Below are positions 16,489 through 25,553 of a stretch of DNA of 64,000 nt, piece by piece; the stretch's first letter is position 1, and each line of letters starts with the position of its first letter. A program made the translations under genes and the position numbers. A model generated the notes under the pieces. The model had not been told where the DNA came from and did not search any database. It saw only the letters and a program-made list of their open reading frames with translations. The DNA is from Chryseobacterium sp. MA9 (GTDB taxonomy: Bacteria; Bacteroidota; Bacteroidia; Flavobacteriales; Weeksellaceae), in NCBI RefSeq assembly GCF_024399315.1, contig NZ_CP075170.1, positions 1,364,001-1,428,000 on the forward strand. The letters are read 5' to 3'.

Positions 16489-16844
16489 AACCTTTGGTTT
16501 ATTTTTTTTGACATTCATCTGCTTATTGATCACCTGAATTTTAACAGAGGAGATCTGAGTCTCCCCTGTATAAACCACCCTGAAATTTTACTTAAAATAC
16601 GTGGGAACATATTTAACATTCATTGTTAAATCAGGTAATAAATTGTTGGGACAAAGATCAGACAACCCATACGGATGGTAAAATAATTATTGTAAAAATA
16701 GATAGTCATGATTGTAATTTTAAATTTAATAGTGTGTAGTTTAAAAATGACATTGTATACTTTTGCTGGCCGTTAATTTTTTCTAACTTTATAATAATAA
16801 TTCACTATTTCTATTAAAAACACAAACATAATTTTCTCCCCATA
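16489..16844. other. Divergent intergenic region with a hairpin
   Basis: About 355 AT-rich bases between the surface-protein gene and the sensor kinase. A perfect 8-bp hairpin, ATTTAACA (16611-16618) with TGTTAAAT (16624-16631), may be a regulator site or a transcript end. No gene is supported. Confidence 0.35.
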
Positions 16845-19838
16845 ATGATGTCCTGTAAAATCCATATATTTTTTCTATTATTCTGTGCACAACTCTGTTA
16901 TAGCCAGCAGATAGCTTCTGTATGGTATGATACAGACAACGGGCTTCCGCAGAATAGTGTGAAAGATATTACCAAAGACAAATATGGATTTATCTGGCTG
17001 AGTACAGAAAACGGACTGGTGCGTTATGACGGATATAATTTTGTAACCTTTAATCATCTTAATCTTAAGAATAACAGGTTCACCTTATTTTTTGGAAATG
17101 CTGAAAAAGACTCTATATATAATTTAACAGCTTACAGTGAAAACACCATTTTACTCTCTAAAAGAAATGTAAGTGTTTTACAGAAACAGACCAGCTGCAT
17201 CCGAAAAGTATTGAGTGAAAGCAGGTCACATTCTATCTTTTTAAAAAACAGAATATTAGAAGAGGTAGAGCATTTAAAATATTTTATCTATTTTGATAGG
17301 AACAACTACTATCACCTTGCTAACGATGGTACTATTCAGTATAAGCACCAGAACATGGCTCCCATCAAAGGACTGGATGATAAATATATATTGAATACAT
17401 TCTGTTTTGGACAAAACATTTTTATCACATCTAAGAAGTTAAAAAAGATCATTAAAATATCCTCCGGAAAAGTAACTTATCTGGATGGCCCTGATGTATT
17501 TTTTCAAACGAATGCGAAAATATACTGGAGCCAGATCAACAATCAGTCTTTCATCATTCATGATCACATCTTGTATAAAGTACTATATGATCACAATGCT
17601 ATCAGCATAAAAAAAATTGCAGCATATGATCTGAATAAAAACTCTTTATCCTCCATTTACCATGATGAAACCAATAATAAACTCTATCTGGGAACCCTAT
17701 CTGATGGCCTGAATGTCATTAAATTCAATAACTTTCATGTAGTCAACAAATCAGACAAGTCTTATGATAATATTTTTTATTCCCCGCTGCTTTTCGGAAA
17801 AGATAAAGTAATCACCTCATCAGGAGATGTTTATAATGAAAACGGATTGCTAAAACAATATCATTTCAATACTACCAGCAGGTATTTTTTATTGTATGAT
17901 AACAAAAAAAACATCATCGTACAAAAGGACAAATCTCTGCTGCGATATTTCAGTGACACCGATTATTCAAAAAAAGTACAACAGGATTTCGGGAAAACGG
18001 TATCTTATGTATGGAATATCAAAGATTATTATGTAGTAGTGTTTCATCAGCCTTCGCTAAGATCTCAACTTGTTTTTTATAAGGATGCCAGTTTCAAAAA
18101 GTCCTTTCTGCAATTCTCCATCTTCAATATTGTAACCTCCGTGCAGGAATATGGCCGGAATAAGTGGCTGGTAGGAACCAGAGATGCCTTATATTCTATA
18201 GAAGCGCCCTCTTTTACACCTAAAAAAATATCTTCAAAACCATTGAATGTAAGAGAAATTGTAAAAACTGATGATGGTAATTTTTGGATTATGACTCAGG
18301 GAAACGGTTTTTTCCTTTACAAAAACAAAGAATTAATAAAAATGCCTGACGACAAGGACGGTTACCTTTTATTTTCGCATACCATTCTGGAAGATAAAAA
18401 AGGTTTTTTCTGGATCAGCACTAATAACGGTCTATTTCAGGTGCTGAAAAACAATCTTCTTAATTATTCCAGAGATAAGAAATCCTCTGTTTACTATTAC
18501 AGATACAGTAAAGAAGATGGATTCAATACGAATGAGTTCAACGGAGGATGTTCTCCCAGTTCTGCAGTTCTGCAGAACGGAAGCTTTGTGCTGCCTTCAA
18601 TAAAAGGACTGGTATTTTTTGATCCTAAAAAGATCAGAAGTTATTATCCGAAGAATTTCTTTATGGAACGTGTCGTATTTTATGACTCGAAAAGCAGTAT
18701 AAAAGAGAACACCATCAATCTGGAAAACAACTTTTATAAAGCTTTGATTCTGGTAGACGTACCCTATTATGCCAACCGGGTAAACCTTGTGATTGAAGCC
18801 AAACTGAAAGGTTCCAAAAATGAGAAATGGGAGAAAGTAAGCAGTGATGGGAAATACTACATCACCAATCTGGAACCCGGAAAATATCAGCTTATCGTAA
18901 GGGTATTAGCTTCCCCAAAAGGAAAATACATTTACAAAACACTGAATATTGATGTAAAATATCTATTTTATCAAACACTGTTTTTTAAGTTTTTCATCAT
19001 TTTAATTCTATCACTTATCTTATTAAAGCTAGTCAAACTAAGGATAAGAAGACAGGAACTGAAAAAAAGAGAACTGGAAAAAATCATTGAAATAAGAACG
19101 CAGAAATTATTAAAAACTGTTTCAAAACTGGAATATACGAAGGAGCAGCTCCGCAAAGAAAGTGTTCAGCAAAAAAAATTGCTGGAAACGATAAGCCATG
19201 ACATTATCACTCCTATAAAATATCTGTCTATTGCGGCAAAGAAATTGTATGAAACAGATGAACACGATCATTATATACAAAAAAAGCACTTTGAAAGCTT
19301 TTATAAATCTTCTATAGAGTTCTACAACTTTGTAAAAACCCTGAAGGAATACGCCGAGATTTATAATATTTCCGAGAAAAAGGAAACTTATAATATTTAC
19401 GAAGTTATTGAAACCAAAAAAACTCTTTTTGAAGGGGCTGCCAGAGAACAAAACACAGAAATCGTTAATCATGTTAAAAATCCTACTTACTCCCAAATCA
19501 ACCAGAATGTAGTAGCGGTTATTATTCATAATTTAATAGATAATGCAATAAAAAATACAACAAATGGTACCATAGAGCTGTCTACTATTGAAGATGACAG
19601 CATCTTTTTTCTGGAAGTAAGAGACACAGGAAAAGGAATGAGCCAGGAACAGATGAAATATTATGAAAAGCTTCAGAATAATATTGAAAATGAAAAACTC
19701 ATTTTACAAAAATACAGTCTGGGACTGCATCTTATTCTTCAATTACTCATGATGATCAATGGTAAAATAGACTTTAAAAACAATAACCCATATGGAACAA
19801 TAGTATCGATTAAAATAAAAAAACAAAAATATGGATAG
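16845..19838 (+). CDS. Two-component sensor histidine kinase with periplasmic beta-propeller
   Basis: The protein has 997 residues. The signal peptide (to ~CYSQ, 20) is followed by a periplasmic propeller with Reg_prop-type blades (DKYGFIWLSTENGLVRYDGY, ~44-63; KKGFFWISTNNGLFQV, ~518-533), a Y_Y_Y-like beta domain (~620-705), and one TM helix (~711-731). In the cytosol there is a coiled coil, an H-box (TISHDIITPIKYLS, His ~785), and a HATPase domain with N-box HNLIDNAIKN (~895) and DTGKGM. It resembles hybrid two-component systems of Bacteroidota but stops after the kinase; the response regulator is the next gene, overlapping by 8 bases. The ligand is unknown; the divergent surface-protein gene is a possible target. 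Confidence 0.92.
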   Translation: MMSCKIHIFFLLFCAQLCYSQQIASVWYDTDNGLPQNSVKDITKDKYGFIWLSTENGLVRYDGYNFVTFNHLNLKNNRFTLFFGNAEKDSIYNLTAYSENTILLSKRNVSVLQKQTSCIRKVLSESRSHSIFLKNRILEEVEHLKYFIYFDRNNYYHLANDGTIQYKHQNMAPIKGLDDKYILNTFCFGQNIFITSKKLKKIIKISSGKVTYLDGPDVFFQTNAKIYWSQINNQSFIIHDHILYKVLYDHNAISIKKIAAYDLNKNSLSSIYHDETNNKLYLGTLSDGLNVIKFNNFHVVNKSDKSYDNIFYSPLLFGKDKVITSSGDVYNENGLLKQYHFNTTSRYFLLYDNKKNIIVQKDKSLLRYFSDTDYSKKVQQDFGKTVSYVWNIKDYYVVVFHQPSLRSQLVFYKDASFKKSFLQFSIFNIVTSVQEYGRNKWLVGTRDALYSIEAPSFTPKKISSKPLNVREIVKTDDGNFWIMTQGNGFFLYKNKELIKMPDDKDGYLLFSHTILEDKKGFFWISTNNGLFQVLKNNLLNYSRDKKSSVYYYRYSKEDGFNTNEFNGGCSPSSAVLQNGSFVLPSIKGLVFFDPKKIRSYYPKNFFMERVVFYDSKSSIKENTINLENNFYKALILVDVPYYANRVNLVIEAKLKGSKNEKWEKVSSDGKYYITNLEPGKYQLIVRVLASPKGKYIYKTLNIDVKYLFYQTLFFKFFIILILSLILLKLVKLRIRRQELKKRELEKIIEIRTQKLLKTVSKLEYTKEQLRKESVQQKKLLETISHDIITPIKYLSIAAKKLYETDEHDHYIQKKHFESFYKSSIEFYNFVKTLKEYAEIYNISEKKETYNIYEVIETKKTLFEGAAREQNTEIVNHVKNPTYSQINQNVVAVIIHNLIDNAIKNTTNGTIELSTIEDDSIFFLEVRDTGKGMSQEQMKYYEKLQNNIENEKLILQKYSLGLHLILQLLMMINGKIDFKNNNPYGTIVSIKIKKQKYG

Positions 19839-20469
19839 AAAAATTATTATTGCTGATGATCATTTTGTGGTGAGATTGGGAACTACCCTCATTTTGGAAT
19901 CCCACTACAAAGACGTGAAGATTTCTTACGCAGAATCTTATACAGATCTGACAGCTCAACTGCTCGTTGAGAGATTCGATTTATTGATCCTGGATATCAA
20001 TATGCCGGAGAGTAAGTATCTAAGCATGATTGGTGAAGTAAAAAAAATACAGCCTGACCTTAAGATTTTAGTGTTTTCAGTATATGACAATGATATTGCA
20101 GTACAGTATATCATTGAAGGGGCGGACGGATACATTAATAAATTATGTGATGAAAATAATATCCTGGAAGCAGTGGAAAACATCTTTGAAACAGGAACCT
20201 ATTATTCCCCGGATATTGTAAAAAAACTGGTTTCTTCAGCTAAAAAAGATACTCCTATCAACCCGATAGAAGCTTTATCCGAAAGAGAAAAAGAAATATT
20301 TGATTTATTGATAAAAGGATACGGTAATATTGAGATCTCGAATGAACTGAACCTGCATCTTTCTACAGTAAGCACTTACAAAGCAAGAGTCTACAAAAAA
20401 CTGAACATCAAAAACACAGTAGATCTTGTACGATTAGGAGATAAAAACCAGGCACACAAATACAAATAA
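19831..20469 (+). CDS. Response regulator, NarL/LuxR family
   Basis: The protein has 212 residues. The receiver domain has acidic residues in IIIADDHFVV (~4-13), the phosphoacceptor Asp in LLILDINMPES (~55), and the conserved Lys in DGYINKLCDE (~104). The C-terminal LuxR helix-turn-helix is LSEREKEIFDLLIKGYGNIE, then SNELNLHLSTVSTYKARVYK. Its start overlaps the sensor stop (ATGGATAG), so the pair is translationally coupled and the cognate partner is clear. Confidence 0.94.
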   Translation: MDRKIIIADDHFVVRLGTTLILESHYKDVKISYAESYTDLTAQLLVERFDLLILDINMPESKYLSMIGEVKKIQPDLKILVFSVYDNDIAVQYIIEGADGYINKLCDENNILEAVENIFETGTYYSPDIVKKLVSSAKKDTPINPIEALSEREKEIFDLLIKGYGNIEISNELNLHLSTVSTYKARVYKKLNIKNTVDLVRLGDKNQAHKYK

Positions 20470-20510
20470 TCCAGAGGATTTAACAAGACGCTAAGATGTA
20501 ATACTCAAAC

Positions 20511-20549
20511 AAAATCCCCAATATCAGATTGATAAAGGGGATTTTTTAT
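20511..20549 (+). terminator. Bidirectional intrinsic terminator
   Basis: AAAATCCCC (20511-20519) pairs with GGGGATTTT (20537-20545), followed by TTATTTTT on the plus strand. The minus strand also carries TTTTGTTTG. It serves the response regulator and the converging catalase/ankyrin operon. Confidence 0.85.
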
Positions 20550-20574
20550 TTTTAATCAGCAGATCATAATTGTA

Positions 20575-21096
20575 TTATTTACTTACTGATTCACCTTGAA
20601 GCAATTTCACTGCTTCTTCATTATTCTGCATCAGAGCATGCTGTAGAGCTGTGTTTCCTCTGTTATCCTTTATATTCTTATCTGCTCCTTTTTCTAAGAG
20701 TACTTTCAGGATTTCTGTTCTGCCAAAAACAGCTGCATAAATAAGAGCTGTTGCATCATTATAATTTCTGGCATTCATATCTGCTTTAAAGGAAATGAGT
20801 AATGAAACCATTTCCTGGTATCCTTTAAAAGCGGCACCCATTAATGCTGTATTACCACTTTGATCCTGCAGATCGGGTTTAGCTCCGTTTTCAAGCAGCC
20901 ACCGAGCCGCTTTGTAATGGTTATGATATACGGCTAAGATTAAAGGAGTATAGCCTTCTGTGTTTTTAGAATCAATATCGTTTTTAAACTGAGACATGGC
21001 TTCTACATTGCCTGTCTTTGCATGCGAAAAGATGTCCTGCGCATTCATTCTGCTAATCGCAAAAAACAGAATGACAATTGAAATCAGATATTTCAT
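20575..21096 (-). CDS. Exported ankyrin-repeat protein, catalase partner
   Basis: The protein has 173 residues. A signal peptide (to ~MNAQ, 20) is followed by about four ankyrin repeats (EGYTPLILAVYHNHYKAARW; SGNTALMGAAFKGYQEMVSL; NDATALIYAAVFGRTEILKV; RGNTALQHALMQNNEEAVKL). It is periplasmic. It begins 5 bases after the catalase stop, in the same operon. In Pseudomonas aeruginosa the katB-ankB pair is established: the ankyrin protein supports activity of the catalase. The same role is inferred here from gene order and matching export signals. Confidence 0.88.
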   Translation of the reverse strand: MKYLISIVILFFAISRMNAQDIFSHAKTGNVEAMSQFKNDIDSKNTEGYTPLILAVYHNHYKAARWLLENGAKPDLQDQSGNTALMGAAFKGYQEMVSLLISFKADMNARNYNDATALIYAAVFGRTEILKVLLEKGADKNIKDNRGNTALQHALMQNNEEAVKLLQGESVSK

Positions 21097-21101
21097 TATT
21101 C

Positions 21102-22625
21102 TTATTTTGAAGATAATAAAGACTCTAACTGCTGACGGTCCATTTTAACATATTGTGCCAAACGTTTTCCATATTCAGAATCTGCCTGGTAGAAGTAAGA
21201 GATCATTTTGGCCACTACTTTTTTATTGGTAACGCTGTTCAAAGCACCTCCAAGGTTTTTAATCAGGTTATCCTGATCCTTTTTAGAAAAAGACCTGTAC
21301 AGTTCTCCAGCCTGTTTAAAGTTATTTTCCTTATCTATTTTAGCCTGTACCGATGATATACCTGCCGGAAAAACGGTCTGAGAATATTTGAATTTTTTAT
21401 TGTCAGTCACTTCCGGTTTTCCCGCTGAAGGCTGGTAGTTGACTTCACCGCTTTGAGGTTTCATAGACATGTAGCCATTTTGATTGTAGGTCATAACCTC
21501 ATTTTTTGATGCGTTAACTGGCAGCTGCTGAAAATTCCCTCCAATCCTGTGTCTCTGAGTGTCAAAATAAGAAAAGAGTCTTCCCTGTAACAGTTTATCT
21601 TCTGACGGTTCAATTCCCGGCACAAGAGTTCCCGGAGAAAAAGCAGCCTGCTCTACCTGCTGAAAATAGTTCGTTGGATTCTGATTAAGAGTCATCGTTC
21701 CTGCTTTAACCGATTTTGCTATAGATTCCGGCCATATTTTGGTCACATCTACCGGGTTAAAATCAAGCTTTTCAAAATCATCTTTTTTCAACATCTGCAC
21801 ATACAAATCCCACTTAGGAAAGTTTTTATTCTGAATAGCGCTGTACAAATCTCTCGTCGCATGTTCTATTTGTGTAGATTGAATTTTATCGGCTTCTTCC
21901 TGGGTAAGATTCTTTTCGCCTTGCTGAGGAACCCATTTGTACTTCACATAGGTTACTTCTCCATTTGCATTGACCCACTTGAAGGCATGCACTCCATTTC
22001 CCTGCATTTCTCTGTAACTGGCAGGAATTCCGTAATCTGAGAATAACCAGGTCAGCATATGTGTAGCCTCGGGAATATTAGCCATAAAATCAAAAACCCT
22101 ATTATTATCAGAAGCGTTATTGGTAACCGGAGATGGTTTAAAAGCGTGAACCATATCAGGAAATTTCATGGCATCTCTGATGAAAAACACCGGTAAGTTG
22201 TTACCTACTAAATCATAATTTCCCTGATCAGTATAAAATTTAACCGCAAATCCTCTTGGATCTCTGAAGGTTTCCGGAGATCCCTGTTGATGTACCACTG
22301 TAGAAAACCTTACCAATACAGGCGTTTTCTTTCCTGCTTTTGATAAAAAATCAGCCATGGTAACATCTGAAAAATCGGCATCTGTAACAAATTCACCAAT
22401 GGCACCGGCCCCTCTCGCATGCACTACCCTTTCAGGAATTCTTTCTCTGTCAAAAGCGGCTAACTTCTCAATTAAATGAATGTCCTCCAGTAAAACAGGT
22501 CCGTTATTCCCTACCGTTTTAGAATTTTGATTATCTCCTACAGGGCTTCCTGTATTGGTTGTCAGTTGCTGGGAATACAATGTAGATGTAATGAAAATCC
22601 CAGCTAAAAATACATTTTTTTTCAT
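21102..22625 (-). CDS. Exported heme catalase
   Basis: The protein has 507 residues and breaks hydrogen peroxide down to water and oxygen. The N-terminus is a signal peptide (MKKNVFLAGIFITSTLYSQ), so it acts in the periplasm. The catalytic His is in PERVVHARGAGAIG (His69), followed by RFSTVVHQQGSPETFRDPRG and the proximal heme Tyr in FSYFDTQRHRIGGNF. The size fits small-subunit clade catalases plus a signal. It is transcribed with an ankyrin gene 5 bases downstream. A -7 box lies just upstream; I see no OxyR-like site with confidence. Confidence 0.95.
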   Translation of the reverse strand: MKKNVFLAGIFITSTLYSQQLTTNTGSPVGDNQNSKTVGNNGPVLLEDIHLIEKLAAFDRERIPERVVHARGAGAIGEFVTDADFSDVTMADFLSKAGKKTPVLVRFSTVVHQQGSPETFRDPRGFAVKFYTDQGNYDLVGNNLPVFFIRDAMKFPDMVHAFKPSPVTNNASDNNRVFDFMANIPEATHMLTWLFSDYGIPASYREMQGNGVHAFKWVNANGEVTYVKYKWVPQQGEKNLTQEEADKIQSTQIEHATRDLYSAIQNKNFPKWDLYVQMLKKDDFEKLDFNPVDVTKIWPESIAKSVKAGTMTLNQNPTNYFQQVEQAAFSPGTLVPGIEPSEDKLLQGRLFSYFDTQRHRIGGNFQQLPVNASKNEVMTYNQNGYMSMKPQSGEVNYQPSAGKPEVTDNKKFKYSQTVFPAGISSVQAKIDKENNFKQAGELYRSFSKKDQDNLIKNLGGALNSVTNKKVVAKMISYFYQADSEYGKRLAQYVKMDRQQLESLLSSK

Positions 22626-22645
22626 AATTTTTATTTATTGTGGGG

Positions 22646-22653
22646 CAAATATA
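22646..22653 (-). promoter_or_regulatory. -7 promoter box of the catalase gene
   Basis: On the minus strand TATATTTG lies about 20 bases upstream of the catalase ATG. A TTTTG element lies 14 bases further upstream, closer than the usual -33 spacing. Confidence 0.5.
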
Positions 22654-22888
22654 GACCGTTGATCTCTCAAAACCTTCTCAATAAATTCAATTTCGAAAAT
22701 TCACAAAATCTATCAATAAAAAAAAATCAATAGATTAAATCTACTTTATTATTAAAAAAAAATAATCCTTATAAAATAATAATGAGATCTGATCTGTGAC
22801 AATTTAATTTGCTATTTCTGTAGTTTAATGTCTACAGTTTCGATCATTTATTATACCAGGGATTTACATAATTTTACAAAAAAAACAG

Positions 22889-23409
22889 ATGATAAAAAAA
22901 GTGATATTAATTATCATTATTCCTGCAGCATTTATTTTTCTTGGATTTAAATTCATCAAAATAAGTACAGCTGATAATTCTATACTCAGCCAGCACAAAA
23001 CAAAATCCTCCGGAAATATTGAAGATAGCCCTTTCCAAAAAGAATATCTGAATAAGAATGATCTCGTTGTGGTAAATGTTTGGGCTACATGGTGTAAACC
23101 TTGTATTCAGGAAATTCCTACTTTCAAAAAATAAGTAAAGAGAATCCAAACATAAAGTTTGTTTTTTTATCTATTGATGAAAATTCTGAAAAATTAAAAA
23201 CTTTTCTTACTAAGAATACAATAAACGATATTACACTTCAAAATACAGAATACATTGAATCAATCAAAACCTTTTTGGGAGGAAATGGTCTACTGGGATA
23301 TAGTACCATTCCATTAACTTTTATTATAAAAAATGGGAAAGTAATTGATAAGAATGTCGGTAGTATAGATTATACTGAATTTACCACTCAATTGAAAACA
23401 CTACAGTAG
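22889..23409 (+). pseudogene. TlpA-like thioredoxin, split by a frameshift at an A-run
   Basis: The 5' frame (22889-23134) encodes a membrane anchor (MIKKVILIIIIPAAFIFLGF) and the redox centre VVNVWATWCKPCIQEIPTF, then hits TAA 23132-23134 right after six A (23126-23131). The remainder of a TlpA/ResA domain continues one frame back to 23409 (ISKENPNIKFVFLSIDENSE ... YSTIPLTFIIKNGKVIDK, with the cis-Pro). One additional A would give an uninterrupted 173-residue periplasmic thiol-disulfide oxidoreductase. It is either a recent mutation, a homopolymer error, or rescued by slippage on the A-run. A hairpin with a T-run follows. Confidence 0.87.
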
Positions 23410-23450
23410 ACTTCTCATTTAATCTTAACAATATAACATTCATATTAACT

Positions 23451-23526
23451 TAACCGCTGAAAAACTTATAGTTACACATGTTGGGCAGCGGTTATATAAG
23501 ATAGGCATACAGCTTATCTTTTTTGA
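23451..23526 (+). terminator. Hairpin pair downstream of the thioredoxin gene
   Basis: TAACCGCTG (23451-23459) pairs perfectly with CAGCGGTTA (23486-23494) over a 26-base loop. Just after it AAGATA (23498-23503) pairs with TATCTT (23515-23520), followed by TTTTG. The second is a weak intrinsic terminator; the first, with its large loop, is more unusual. Confidence 0.55.
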
Positions 23527-23661
23527 GATCCATCTACAATTAAAAATATCTTATTTTTTTTGAGATGCTTTCGGGCAGCAAACGTTGAAACTTTCTGTAA
23601 ATTTTTTAAAAAAAACAGAAAAAAATAATTCAAAATAATGGGACTTTGAATCTTTTTTCAA

Positions 23662-23745
23662 TACATTTGCGGCTTGATTATCTCATTAATTTGAGTTTCA
23701 TGGTTATTAGTTTTTATCCCCAGGAATTTCTGGGGATTTTTTATT
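23662..23745 (+). ncRNA. Possible small RNA: promoter box followed by a terminator, no ORF
   Basis: A -7-like box TACATTTG (23662-23669) is followed about 45 bases later by a classic intrinsic terminator, ATCCCCAG (23716-23723) with CTGGGGAT (23730-23737) and a T-run. No meaningful ORF lies between. No matching -33 box with normal spacing is visible (TTTG at 23645-23648 is only 13 bases upstream), so this is tentative. The surrounding region 23410-23924 holds no gene I can support. Confidence 0.35.
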
Positions 23746-23864
23746 TAAACTAATACCTGCTTAACTATGCTCTATCATGGGGCTTCAACTGAAATTATTA
23801 AAGGAAGAAAAAAATGAATTCCGTACATCTGGAATCAGCATATACAATTCAATAGAATATAATA

Positions 23865-23895
23865 AAAATCCATTTCCGGAAAAATCCGGAAATGG
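23865..23895 (-). terminator. Intrinsic terminator of the ferritin-like operon
   Basis: CCATTTCCGGA (23870-23880) pairs perfectly with TCCGGAAATGG (23885-23895) over a 4-base loop. On the minus strand it is followed by TTTTTATTATATT. It lies ~30 bases past the stop at 23925. Confidence 0.88.
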
Positions 23896-23924
23896 ACACC
23901 ACTTTATCATCATCCAAATCACAA

Positions 23925-24740
23925 CTAAACTATGAACAATGAGGCAATAGTCTGTGCATCGCTGCCACTTAATATTTCATCGTAAGCCGCAGAACCGGCT
24001 GCTGTTCCAAATAACGTTCCTGTATTATAGCCTGCCTGGTTTACATTATCTTCTCCAGCATAGACAGGATTGGTTGCAGAGGGCATACTTCCTCCGTCAG
24101 CAAGCTCAATCCAGCCTTTATTGGCTCTCATCCTTCTCACCTGTGAAGCATGTCTGGCTTCAACAGAGTGAATCTGTAATGCAGCCTGAAGTACGACTTT
24201 ATTAGACATTACATTTCCAGCCTGTCCTTTATAAGCTCTTACTCCAGTATCTTCAAAAGCCTGAGCAAGAATAAGAAACTGATTATAATCTGTAAAAGGC
24301 ATAAAATTTCCGTTGGCTGTAAAGTCAAATGTTGGTTTATTACCCGGTGTTGTACCCAGAGAAGTCAGTGTACTTTTCAGAAAGCTGACATGGGCTGATT
24401 CGTGTTTTGAGATCTGCATAAAAACAGTTCTGTCTCCAGTAGGAATTAATCCTGGTGTAGATAGCCCTATGCTGTAATATTCATTTTCAAGATATTCCAG
24501 TACAAGTGCCAGCTGTAATGCATCAGTCAGAGTACTTTTCAAGGCAGTACCTGTTAATTTTGTTTCTGTAGTTTCTGCTTTGACAGGAGTAGTCATCAAT
24601 GTTCCCAGTCCAAGCGGTACAGCTGCTGTAGCTGCTTTTTTTCCGAATAATGACATATTCGTAATGGTTTCCAGTCTTGAAGCTTCCGTGGTGAAAAATT
24701 TATCATAAGAAAGCTTATCCAGTAATCTAAGAATATTCAT
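23925..24740 (-). CDS. Ferritin-like domain protein (first copy)
   Basis: The protein has 271 residues. The four-helix ferritin-like domain carries metal-ligand-type residues in LVLEYLENEYYSIGL (~80-94), KHESAHVSFLKSTL and HSVEARHASQVRRMRAN. Family members are often called desiccation-related or Ferritin_2 proteins; whether they store iron or oxidise it is not established. The N-terminal ~55 residues contain a hydrophobic AATAAVPLGLGTLMTTPVKA segment, like a cleavable or Tat-type export signal lying far in. It follows a second ferritin-like gene by 24 bases, in one operon, and ends at a strong terminator. Confidence 0.85.
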   Translation of the reverse strand: MNILRLLDKLSYDKFFTTEASRLETITNMSLFGKKAATAAVPLGLGTLMTTPVKAETTETKLTGTALKSTLTDALQLALVLEYLENEYYSIGLSTPGLIPTGDRTVFMQISKHESAHVSFLKSTLTSLGTTPGNKPTFDFTANGNFMPFTDYNQFLILAQAFEDTGVRAYKGQAGNVMSNKVVLQAALQIHSVEARHASQVRRMRANKGWIELADGGSMPSATNPVYAGEDNVNQAGYNTGTLFGTAAGSAAYDEILSGSDAQTIASLFIV

Positions 24741-24764
24741 AATGTAATTTTTAAGGGTGAATGA

Positions 24765-25475
24765 TTAGTTAATGCCTCTTTCTTTCCAGGTAAAAGGTGT
24801 TTTGATAAACGCTCCTGCAGCCATTACGATATCTTTGGGCTCTTTTGCAAGGTCAAGTCCGTTGGCATCTATCACATCATCTCCTGAAAAATCCGCAGAT
24901 CCGGGATTGATTAAATTTCTGATCGCAGAAGCATGTCTGGCCTCCACCGAAACTATTTTACCGGCAATCACCAGATAAGCAGGATTGGAAATATACTTTC
25001 CGGCTCCATTATAGGCTGCTACCCCAGTATCTTCCAATGCTTTTGCCGTGGCTAAAACTGAATTACGATCATTAAAATTAACATTTGGATACTGGAATTC
25101 AAGTTTTGGAAGCACATGGTCTGTAGCACCGCTAATGGCTGCTTTAAAGAAATCCCGGTGAATCACTTCATGATGATAGAGGTCTGTAAAAACTTCTTTT
25201 TCAACACTGGAAATTCCCGTATAAAAATTATTGACCACTTTGGTATAAAAATCTGCTTCCAGCTGTTCGAGTGCATAGGCATAGTTTAATACGCCTACAT
25301 CTCCTGTTCCCAGATCATACTTGGATTCTTCCATAATCTGAAAATCATCATTGTCATCGCATCCTATTAAAGTAAGGCCTGCGACAGCCAATCCTACTCC
25401 ACTTAATTTTAAAAAGTTTCTTCTGCTTGTATCAAGGGTAACTCCCTGATTAGAAACCTGAATTGTCTTTTTCAT
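24765..25475 (-). CDS. Ferritin-like domain protein with Tat-type lipoprotein signal
   Basis: The protein has 236 residues from ATG 25473-25475; 15 additional upstream codons are open but read as hydrophobic filler. The N-terminus carries SRRNFLKLSGVGLAVAGLTL then IGCDD, a twin-arginine motif followed by a lipobox Cys (~43), so it is probably exported folded and lipid-anchored. The ferritin-like domain has LEQLEADFYTKVV, HHEVIHRDFFKAA and VEARHASAIRNLI with the expected Glu and His ligands. Tat export suits a protein that takes its metal in the cytosol. It sits between the fasciclin gene and the other ferritin-like gene. Confidence 0.88.
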   Translation of the reverse strand: MKKTIQVSNQGVTLDTSRRNFLKLSGVGLAVAGLTLIGCDDNDDFQIMEESKYDLGTGDVGVLNYAYALEQLEADFYTKVVNNFYTGISSVEKEVFTDLYHHEVIHRDFFKAAISGATDHVLPKLEFQYPNVNFNDRNSVLATAKALEDTGVAAYNGAGKYISNPAYLVIAGKIVSVEARHASAIRNLINPGSADFSGDDVIDANGLDLAKEPKDIVMAAGAFIKTPFTWKERGIN

Positions 25476-25507
25476 ACTATTAATTTTTTTAGTGTTAGGA
25501 TAAAAGA

Positions 25508-25535
25508 AGAAAAACAGCATACTGAAATATGCTGT
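25508..25535 (-). terminator. Intrinsic terminator of the fasciclin gene
   Basis: ACAGCATA (25514-25521) pairs perfectly with TATGCTGT (25528-25535) over 6 bases. The minus strand continues TTTTTCTTCTTTT. The ferritin-like genes therefore probably have partial readthrough from, or a promoter separate from, the fasciclin gene. Confidence 0.8.
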
Positions 25536-25553
25536 CTGAAATCTTATAAATTG

